5,261 bases of DNA from an uncultured Persicitalea sp. GTDB taxonomy: Bacteria > Bacteroidota > Bacteroidia > Cytophagales > Spirosomataceae. Below, piece after piece: positions 1 to 5,261 of the stretch; the stretch's first letter is position 1, and each line of letters starts with the position of its first letter. A program made the position numbers and the translations under genes. The stretch is taken from NCBI GenBank assembly GCA_950075905.1, contig CATMVR010000416.1, positions 1-5,261 of the forward strand. The letters are read 5' to 3'. Under the pieces are notes generated by a model. That model made no database searches. It was not told where the DNA came from and worked only from the letters and a program-made list of their open reading frames with translations.

Positions 1-2
1 GT

Positions 3-584
3 GATGATCCGGCCCGTACTGAGGCCAGACCCACGGATGATATTGACGTAGTAGTTGAGGTGGTAACCCGTGGTGCTTTTGCTGAATTGGAGGAAAAACT
101 TCGGCTAATAGGATTCCAGCCCGACATCGAATCTTCTGTTATCTGTCGTTACAAATACCATGGTATTATTGTAGATATCATGCCCACTGATGCTAGTATC
201 CTGGGTTTTACAAACATTTGGTATGAGGAAGGCATCAGGAGTTCGGTTCTTTTCGAATTTGATAAGAGCAACTCAATTCAAATCTTCGGGGTAACCTATT
301 TTCTGGCTTCAAAGTTAGAGGCTCTTAAGTCAGCAAGACGAGGGGCTGACTATCGACTGAATAGTGATTTTGAGGACATAATCTACCTGTTTGACAATAG
401 AACCACTCTTGCAGATGATCTGAATCAGGCAAGTGAAAAAATGCAACTTTATTTGAAAAATGAGTATGCACAGCTTCTAAAACGGCCATACATCCGTGAA
501 GAAATTGCAGCTAACCTGGAATTTTCTAACCAGTACAGGCGTCTGGAAAAGATCATTGAGATTTGGGAAGAGTTCATTTCCTAA
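3..584 (+). CDS. Nucleotidyltransferase, AbiEii/DUF1814-like, 5'-truncated by window edge
   Basis: The frame is open from base 3 to the TAA at 582-584, giving 193 visible residues. The gene is cut by the window edge. The GTG at 60 is internal: the codons before it read on in frame and hold the best motif, R-P-T-D-D-I-D-V-V-V-E, with the DID at 39-47. This matches the metal-binding D-x-D of the polymerase-beta-like nucleotidyltransferase fold. A third candidate catalytic Asp lies in I-I-V-D-I (codon 174-176) at the end of a strand. A helix with K-L-E-A (Lys codon 312-314) and a later D-F-E-D-I (366-380) fits the AbiEii/DUF1814 group, where some members are type IV toxins or abortive-infection proteins that transfer nucleotides to RNA. 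The missing N-terminus, perhaps about 30 residues, should hold the usual glycine-rich GG motif. No signal peptide or membrane segment is seen in the visible part. A hand count of 301-540 gives about 40% G+C, lower than the SusCD genes. The fold is fairly sure; a toxin role is inference, since many homologues are solitary and uncharacterised. Confidence 0.8.
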   Translation, partial: DDPARTEARPTDDIDVVVEVVTRGAFAELEEKLRLIGFQPDIESSVICRYKYHGIIVDIMPTDASILGFTNIWYEEGIRSSVLFEFDKSNSIQIFGVTYFLASKLEALKSARRGADYRLNSDFEDIIYLFDNRTTLADDLNQASEKMQLYLKNEYAQLLKRPYIREEIAANLEFSNQYRRLEKIIEIWEEFIS

Positions 585-632
585 ATACGTTCCACAAAAA
601 ACCACCCCCACTATTTCTACTTTTTAACCTAC

Positions 633-665
633 AAAAAAACGCCCCGCCGGAAAACCAGCGGGGCG
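633..665 (-). terminator. Rho-independent terminator of the susCD operon
   Basis: Read on the minus strand, an 11-bp G/C-rich stem (arms 655-665 and 640-650, one T-G wobble) closes a TTTT loop (651-654). It is followed directly by seven T residues (complement of 633-639). This is a textbook intrinsic terminator, about 20 bases past the susD stop. It is directional: on the plus strand the hairpin is followed by CATGTCAATC rather than a T-run, so it should not efficiently stop transcripts from the convergent nucleotidyltransferase gene. Confidence 0.92.
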
Positions 666-686
666 CATGTCAATCAAAAATACAAG

Positions 687-1943
687 CTACTTAGAAGGGT
701 CAGTAGGGGTATTGAGGTTGTTGTTACGCTCTGAAAGCGGATAGGGATAAAAATCGCGGGTGCGCTCGCTGGCCGGACGGGCAAAGCGACGGCTGTCCTC
801 GATGCGCAGCCCCGATAGGAACAACTCGATGGCGCGCTGCCGGTAAATTTCGGTCAGGATCGCCGCCTGGGTCACCGGACCGGCGTAGGCGGGCAGGCTG
901 GCCCCAATGCCCCAGGCATCGGTGGTTTTGGTCAGTACCTTACTCAGCTCGGCCACGGCCTCCGTCAGATTGCCCAAACGGGCTTTGGCCTCCGCCTTGA
1001 TCAGCAGCATTTCGCCGGGCAGATAGACTGGTACAGCCGAAGAGCTCGCCGTAAAGAAGCTCGCGCGACCCGCATTGAGGCCCGCGGTGGAGTTGTAGTA
1101 AAACGCCCGACGACCGTCGGTAGCCGGAGGCACCAGGCCAGCAGGTAGCCCAAAATCGGCCACGGGCTCGCCCACGTTGCGGTTGCTGAAACTTGTCTCA
1201 AACAGCGGATTGCGGGAAATATCGTCGAAAATAAACGATGACTTCTTGGTCAGATCCACCTGATTGGCCGCGTTAAAGGCTGCGTCGTAGTTGCCGAGCA
1301 TCAGGTTGTAGCGGGCCTGCAAAGCCAGCAGGGAGTTTTTGACATCTACCCCACCTACCGTACTCGTGGCGTTGATCGCGGCGGCGGTCAGGCCGGCGCT
1401 CGTGGAGGCCAGCGCTTCCTTCAGCACGTCTTCGCGGCTGGAAAACTGGGCATTTTCCCCTACGGCAATCGGTGCTTTTTCCCAGAACGTAGCGAGGGTA
1501 CCCAACGCCAGCGCCCGGTAAAAGTGGGTATTGGCCAGAATCTGCGCATTGACCGAGGGGTCTTTGGCCGAAGCAATGTTTTTCAGGATAATGTCCGCAT
1601 TGGACTTCACAATGTGGCTCTTGTTCCAGAGGTTAGTTATCAGGGAGTTGTTGCCCTGCACGGCCGAGGTACCCGTCTGCAGGTTAGCCTCGTCGGTATT
1701 GCCCACATTGAGGTTGATAAGCTCTTTGGTAGTAAGCCCACTGGCAGTCAGCGCATTGTACATAGCCCCGGCCCGCGAGATGGTGTACTGCTGCTGCAAG
1801 CCATTGACCATGGCCAGCAGACCGTTCTGGTCGTTTACCACCTGTCCCTGACTGGCCGAGCCGGGGTTGAGGTATTCCTGGTCGCAGGACGACAGGCCCA
1901 GCGAAACCGCCAGTCCTATGCTATATATGAGTTTTCTTTTCAT
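687..1943 (-). CDS. SusD/RagB-family outer-membrane lipoprotein (compact)
   Basis: This 418-residue protein is the surface lipoprotein partner of the SusC transporter encoded just upstream; SusD proteins cap the SusC barrel and capture substrate for TonB-driven import. Residues 1-19 are a lipoprotein signal peptide (M-K-R-K, a hydrophobic stretch, then L-S-S-C), with Cys20 as the lipidated residue. SusD-like TPR helices are visible around 136-158 (N-T-H-F-Y-R-A-L-A), 201-229 (L-G-N-Y-D-A-A) and 304-337 (L-P-G-E-M-L-L-I-K-A-E-A). The C-terminal SusD signature lies at 361-402: E-I-Y-R-Q-R-A-I-E-L-F-L-S-G-L-R, D-S-R-R-F, then F-Y-P-Y-P. The product is much shorter than B. thetaiotaomicron SusD (about 550 residues), and most of the shortening seems to fall in the variable region between the second and third TPRs (about 230-300), where SusD proteins carry ligand loops. 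The ATG at 1941-1943 directly precedes the signal peptide; upstream there is an A/T-rich stretch and no Shine-Dalgarno, normal for Bacteroidota. It follows susC after 48 bp and ends at a strong terminator. Substrate unknown. Confidence 0.96.
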   Translation of the reverse strand: MKRKLIYSIGLAVSLGLSSCDQEYLNPGSASQGQVVNDQNGLLAMVNGLQQQYTISRAGAMYNALTASGLTTKELINLNVGNTDEANLQTGTSAVQGNNSLITNLWNKSHIVKSNADIILKNIASAKDPSVNAQILANTHFYRALALGTLATFWEKAPIAVGENAQFSSREDVLKEALASTSAGLTAAAINATSTVGGVDVKNSLLALQARYNLMLGNYDAAFNAANQVDLTKKSSFIFDDISRNPLFETSFSNRNVGEPVADFGLPAGLVPPATDGRRAFYYNSTAGLNAGRASFFTASSSAVPVYLPGEMLLIKAEAKARLGNLTEAVAELSKVLTKTTDAWGIGASLPAYAGPVTQAAILTEIYRQRAIELFLSGLRIEDSRRFARPASERTRDFYPYPLSERNNNLNTPTDPSK

Positions 1944-1962
1944 AGTTCTGTTAAAATCTTGT

Positions 1963-1975
1963 GGGAAAAATTCCC
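1963..1975 (-). repeat. Intercistronic palindrome between susC and susD
   Basis: GGGAA-AAA-TTCCC in the 48-bp gap between the susC stop and the susD start can form a 5-bp stem with a 3-base loop in the operon mRNA. No T-run follows in the minus direction (the next bases are ACAAGATTTT), so it is not a terminator. It could act as a processing or stability element that sets SusD relative to SusC levels, but a 13-base palindrome this simple may be chance. Confidence 0.35.
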
Positions 1976-1991
1976 GGTTCCTGGTATGTTG

Positions 1992-4900
1992 TTAGAAAGA
2001 GAGCGTCCACTGTACCTGGTAGCTACGGGGAATGGGTACGTTACCAAAGTCCACGCCGCGTAGCAAATCGCTGTTGCCACCGGCGTTGGTTTCGGGGTCG
2101 TAGCCACGGTATTGGTCCCACGAGTACAGGTTACGGCCAATCAGTGACAGCGTCGAGTTGCTGATGCCCATGATTTTGGGCAGCTGGTAGGTCAGCGCCA
2201 GCTCGCGCAGCTTCACGTACGAACCGTTGTCGATCCGCCATTCTTCGATCAAATAATTGGCAAAGATATACCCCCGCTTCACTTCGCCTTTCAGCTCCTG
2301 CTCCGCGATTTCACCCACTCCTACCCCCTGCCGGGTCCGGAAGTCGGCATTGAATACATCCACACCCTGCACGGCATCGAGCAGGAACCGGAAGCCAAAG
2401 CGTTTGTAGTTGAGCTGGCTCACAAACGAGCCCGTCCACTTGGGGTTGGGGTTGCCAATGATACCATTCACAAAACCTCCCGTAGGCTGGCCTTCGGCGG
2501 TACGCTTGGGCACAAAGAAGGCGCCACTTTGCGTACCCTGCTCGCGCTGCGGAAAGCCCTGCGAGTTGATGATAAGCTCTCCCTGCTCATTGCGGGCGTA
2601 AGGTACCCCGTAAAAAAGCGACGCGGGCTGTCCTTCGATCAGAAACACGGGCGCACCGGCTACGTTATTGACCGCTACCAGGGGAGTACCCAGCTTCTCG
2701 ATCTTGTTGCGGTTGCGATTGAACAGCACCGTTACATCCCAGCTCAGGTCTTTGGTACGTAACGGTGTAGCGTTCAGGCCAATTTCTATACCTTTATTAG
2801 ACATCTCGCCGGTGTTGTTCACAATGCTGGTACCACCCGCCGAAGCGGCCAGTACGCGGTTTACGACCAGATCAGAAATCTGCTGCTGGTAAGCCGTAAA
2901 AGTCAGTCCCGCTTTGTCGTTCAGGAACGAGGCATCTACGCCAAATTCAAGCTCTTTCATACGCTCCGGACGTACCGCAGGGTTTGCCAGCTGCGGGCTG
3001 GGCACGATGGTGTTTTTGCCGAGGTAGTTAACAGGATTGAACTGCCAGAAACGGTCGTAGGAGCCAATACCCGTCAGGTTACCGGCCTGTCCGTACGAGC
3101 CGCGTACTTTCAACGTATTTACGATGCTGCTTAGGCTTCCGTTCTTCCACGCTTCCAGGTCAGAAGGCACAAAGCTGGCCGACAATTTGGGGTAGTACTG
3201 ATCCGTTTCGGAAGGCGAGAACTTGGAGCTGCGGTCGCGGCGGATGGCACCGGTCAGGAACGCAATGTTCCGGAATCCCAGGGTAGCCTGCGCAAACTGT
3301 CCGCTCAGGCTGTACCGATCCAGGCCAAAGCCCGCCGTTACGACAGAGCCACCGTTGAGCGTTTCGATAAAGGGAGCCAATGACTCGCCACTAGCCCGCA
3401 GCAAATTGGAGCTGCTGTACTGGTAGCTGGTTCCAGCCAGCAAATTCAGTTTCAGTTCGGGCGTCAGATCTTTCTCGTAGCCAATGTTCAGGTCCATGTT
3501 GTAGAACGTAGCCGAGTTGGTGACCGTCGACGCAAACCCGAAGGGGTAACGCTCCAGAGGCAGACCAGCCGCGGCCTGGTACGGGTAGGGCGGAATCAGG
3601 TTACGACCTACCTGAGAGTAAGTGTCCACTCCAAGAATACCGTCGATGGTCAGTCCTTTCACGGGTGTCAGGTTCAGCTGCACGTCGTTGATGGTGCGGT
3701 TGACCGTGGCGCTGAACTTCATGGCCTCTACGGTGGTCAGGGGGTTTACGCGGGTTGGCTCCACGGCCAGCAGGTTACCGTTGGCATCCCGCTTGGTAAT
3801 ATCCCATATATTGTTGGTGATGTTGATGGAGTTAATCGGGCTGTAAAATACGTTACCGTTCGCCTTCTCGTTGGATACGCTATTGGTATAGCTCAACCCT
3901 ACCGACACCTTGGCCCATGACGTCAGGCGCTGGTCTACCCGCGTACGCAGGCCGTAGCGCTGGAAGTCGGTACCCACGATAATTCCCTGATTTTTGGAAT
4001 AATTCACCGATAACAGGTAGGTAGTACGTTCGTTGCCACCGCTTACAGAGAGGTTATTGTCAGTACCGAAGCCCTGCCGGAAAATCTGATCCTGGTAGTC
4101 GTAGCGCGTCACATCTACGAGGTTGCTGGCCAGGTTTGTGTTTGCCTCACCGTTGCGGTTCACACCGATGGTAGTGGCGTTATTGGCCGCCGCCGCTGCG
4201 GGCGATACGCCGAAAATCGTGTGAAGCCGTAGTCCGGCGTAGCCAAACTGCTTGCCATAGGTGGAAATATAAACCTTCTTCCGCAGCTCGTTGGCATTAA
4301 AGCTCGTGGTGAAGTTGATACGAGGCACACCCGACTTACCACGTTTGGTAGTGATAATGACCACGCCGTTGGCCGCCCGCGAGCCGTACTGCGCAGCCGC
4401 AGCGGCTCCGTTCACGACGTTGATGCTCTCGATGTCGTTGGGGTTGATGTCGGCCAGGCGGTTGGTACCGGCCTGTGCATTAGAGCCGATCTGGTTCTGA
4501 ACGGCCGTCTGCGATACGTTGACGGTATTGTTGCTTACAATAACTCCGTCAATCACATACAGCGGATCTGAGCTACCCTGAATAGATTTCACACCGCGTA
4601 GACGGATCGAAATTCCACCCGCAGGGTCGCCCGAGTTCTGGGTAATCTGCGCGCCGGGGATCTTGCCCTGCAGCGCTCCCAGCAAATTGTTAGAGCCCGA
4701 TTTCTGGATAGCTTCTGCCTTTACCGAATTGATGGCGTTGCCCAGCTGCCGGCGAGATTCGCGCACGGTCGATCCCGTTACCACTAGCTCGTCCAGGTTC
4801 ATGACGTCGCTTTTCAGCGTTGCGTCGAGCGTGATCTCGCTCTGCTTGTCCAGGGTTACGCTTTTTTGTACCGTTGCGTAGCCAATCGAGGCAAAGGTGA

Positions 4901-5150
4901 TGGTGTACGTAGCGGCGGGCAGATTAAGGCTCAGCGTATAGTTGCCGTCTCCATCCGTAATGGTGCCGAGAGTCGTCTGACTAACCCGAACAGTAGCGCC
5001 CGGCACCGGGCCGTTGGCATCTTCTACTTTCCCTTTCAAAAGGTACGACGCCTGCTGGGAAAAGGAGGCAGTTGCCACCAGCAGCGTTAATAGCCAGCCC
5101 GCCGACACACGGAGCAAACTGGACTTGACATAGGCTAGACTTTCATTCAT
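1992..5150 (-). CDS. SusC/RagA-family TonB-linked outer-membrane transporter
   Basis: This 1052-residue protein is a full-length SusC-type TonB-dependent transporter, which imports glycans, peptides or other bulky nutrients across the outer membrane with its SusD lid. In order: a Sec signal peptide (about 1-32: basic and hydrophobic segments, likely cleavage near A-S-F-S-Q); a carboxypeptidase-regulatory-like beta-sandwich (about 38-112, K-G-K-V-E-D, P-V-P-G-A-T-V, T-D-G-D-G-N-Y); a TonB-box-like D-E-L-V-V-T-G at 120-126; a plug domain (about 128-272) with the SusC signature D-P-L-Y-V-I-D-G-V at 195-203 and Y-G-S-R-A-A-N-G-V near 255-263; then the beta-barrel to a C-terminal Phe, the usual BAM-recognised end. 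There is no N-terminal STN domain, so it is unlikely to signal to an anti-sigma factor in the FecA manner. The ATG at 5148-5150 is chosen because the signal peptide follows directly. An out-of-frame ATG at 5144-5146 leads to a stop within three codons. It is the first gene of the operon, with susD 48 bp downstream. No frameshift or internal stop is seen. Substrate cannot be assigned. Confidence 0.97.
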   Translation of the reverse strand: MNESLAYVKSSLLRVSAGWLLTLLVATASFSQQASYLLKGKVEDANGPVPGATVRVSQTTLGTITDGDGNYTLSLNLPAATYTITFASIGYATVQKSVTLDKQSEITLDATLKSDVMNLDELVVTGSTVRESRRQLGNAINSVKAEAIQKSGSNNLLGALQGKIPGAQITQNSGDPAGGISIRLRGVKSIQGSSDPLYVIDGVIVSNNTVNVSQTAVQNQIGSNAQAGTNRLADINPNDIESINVVNGAAAAAQYGSRAANGVVIITTKRGKSGVPRINFTTSFNANELRKKVYISTYGKQFGYAGLRLHTIFGVSPAAAAANNATTIGVNRNGEANTNLASNLVDVTRYDYQDQIFRQGFGTDNNLSVSGGNERTTYLLSVNYSKNQGIIVGTDFQRYGLRTRVDQRLTSWAKVSVGLSYTNSVSNEKANGNVFYSPINSINITNNIWDITKRDANGNLLAVEPTRVNPLTTVEAMKFSATVNRTINDVQLNLTPVKGLTIDGILGVDTYSQVGRNLIPPYPYQAAAGLPLERYPFGFASTVTNSATFYNMDLNIGYEKDLTPELKLNLLAGTSYQYSSSNLLRASGESLAPFIETLNGGSVVTAGFGLDRYSLSGQFAQATLGFRNIAFLTGAIRRDRSSKFSPSETDQYYPKLSASFVPSDLEAWKNGSLSSIVNTLKVRGSYGQAGNLTGIGSYDRFWQFNPVNYLGKNTIVPSPQLANPAVRPERMKELEFGVDASFLNDKAGLTFTAYQQQISDLVVNRVLAASAGGTSIVNNTGEMSNKGIEIGLNATPLRTKDLSWDVTVLFNRNRNKIEKLGTPLVAVNNVAGAPVFLIEGQPASLFYGVPYARNEQGELIINSQGFPQREQGTQSGAFFVPKRTAEGQPTGGFVNGIIGNPNPKWTGSFVSQLNYKRFGFRFLLDAVQGVDVFNADFRTRQGVGVGEIAEQELKGEVKRGYIFANYLIEEWRIDNGSYVKLRELALTYQLPKIMGISNSTLSLIGRNLYSWDQYRGYDPETNAGGNSDLLRGVDFGNVPIPRSYQVQWTLSF

Positions 5151-5190
5151 GTACTATAATGTTGTTGTGAGGGTGAAAAGATGTAGGAAC

Positions 5191-5209
5191 AAACCTGCAA
5201 AAACCTGCA
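5191..5209. repeat. Tandem direct repeat AAACCTGCA, 10-bp period, in the susC leader
   Basis: AAACCTGCA occurs at 5191-5199 and again at 5201-5209, separated by one A, so the copies lie about one helical turn apart on the same DNA face. On the coding strand this reads TGCAGGTTT twice. It lies 41-59 bp before the susC start codon, where an activator or repressor, or an RNA-level control element, could act. The repeat itself is certain; a regulatory role is inference. Confidence 0.6.
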
Positions 5210-5227
5210 TTTTTTGAACAAAAATGC
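5207..5227. repeat. 8-bp inverted repeat (GCATTTTT / AAAAATGC) upstream of susC
   Basis: GCATTTTT at 5207-5214 is mirrored by AAAAATGC at 5220-5227 around a 5-base spacer (TGAAC). It overlaps the end of the adjacent direct repeat and the best candidate -7 promoter element. It could be an operator dyad or a weak A/U-rich hairpin near the transcript's 5' end. The composition is A/T-rich, so chance is possible. Confidence 0.45.
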
Positions 5228-5249
5228 GCAAACAAAAGCATAAAACAAA
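5219..5249 (-). promoter_or_regulatory. Candidate Bacteroidota promoter for susCD
   Basis: The Bacteroidota housekeeping promoter consensus is a TTTG near -33 and TAnnTTTG near -7. On the minus strand TTTG at 5249-5246 is followed after 19 bases by CATTTTTG (5226-5219), which fits except for C in place of the first T. Transcription would begin near 5210-5213 and give a leader of about 60 bases containing the direct repeat. A rival lies nearer the gene: TTTG at 5222-5219, 21 bases, then CAGGTTTG at 5197-5190, also with one mismatch. TTTG is common in this A/T-rich stretch, so either may be chance. No Shine-Dalgarno precedes the susC ATG; the bases just before it are A/T-rich. Confidence 0.35.
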
Positions 5250-5261
5250 TAATTATTTTAG

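Noticed and set aside
60..62. GTG as the start codon of the plus-strand nucleotidyltransferase
   Set aside because: The frame is open back to base 3, and the residues before it include the family's D-x-D motif, so the true start lies outside the window.
1963..1975. Intercistronic palindrome as an intrinsic terminator
   Set aside because: The stem is only 5 bp and no T-run follows on either strand; susD would be cut off from its operon.
1524..2063. 179-codon plus-strand open frame antisense to the susD start and the susC end
   Set aside because: It lies wholly opposite two well-supported genes, shows no recognisable domain or composition of its own, and long antisense frames are common opposite G+C-rich coding sequence.
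1940..2140. Minus-strand 66-codon frame spanning the susC-susD gap
   Set aside because: It overlaps the susC 3' end in another frame and its translation resembles no protein family; it is a shadow frame.
5155..5160. TATAAT on the plus strand, resembling a sigma-70 -10 box
   Set aside because: It points into the antisense of susC with no plus-strand gene nearby, has no evident -35 partner, and Bacteroidota promoters use TAnnTTTG instead.
1..5261. tRNA, rRNA, CRISPR array, insertion sequence or attachment site
   Set aside because: No cloverleaf, no regularly spaced repeats, no transposase-like frame and no terminal inverted repeats were seen in a reading of both strands.

Overview
The window carries a Bacteroidota-type SusC/SusD outer-membrane uptake operon on the minus strand, plus the 3' part of a nucleotidyltransferase gene on the plus strand that converges on it. 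The phylum call rests on the SusC/SusD pair itself, the absence of Shine-Dalgarno sequences before either start codon, and A/T-rich leaders with TTTG-type promoter elements. The moderately high G+C of the SusCD genes (139 of 240 bases in a hand count of 4321-4560) and the style of the proteins suggest an environmental Cytophagales such as a Spirosoma or Dyadobacter relative. That genus-level guess is inference only.

Layout from left to right: positions 3-584 (+) encode the C-terminal 193 residues of an AbiEii/DUF1814-like nucleotidyltransferase whose start lies outside the window. Positions 585-686 are the convergent intergenic region, with a strong intrinsic terminator that works in the minus direction. 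Positions 687-1943 (-) encode a compact SusD-like lipoprotein. A 48-bp intercistronic gap follows, containing a small palindrome. Positions 1992-5150 (-) encode a full-length SusC-like TonB-dependent transporter. Positions 5151-5261 are its leader and putative promoter, with a 10-bp-period direct repeat and an overlapping inverted repeat.

SusC and SusD should act together: SusC is the TonB-energised beta-barrel with its plug, and SusD is the surface lipoprotein lid that captures substrate over the barrel. The operon is closed by a terminator straight after susD. No glycoside hydrolase, surface glycan-binding protein, sulfatase or peptidase accompanies the pair inside the window, so the substrate cannot be assigned. 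The nucleotidyltransferase is lower in G+C and functionally unrelated. It may belong to a defence or toxin-antitoxin module continuing to the left.

I do not see a convincing undescribed system here. The most useful leads are the edge-truncated nucleotidyltransferase and its unseen upstream neighbour, and the repeat structure in front of susC.
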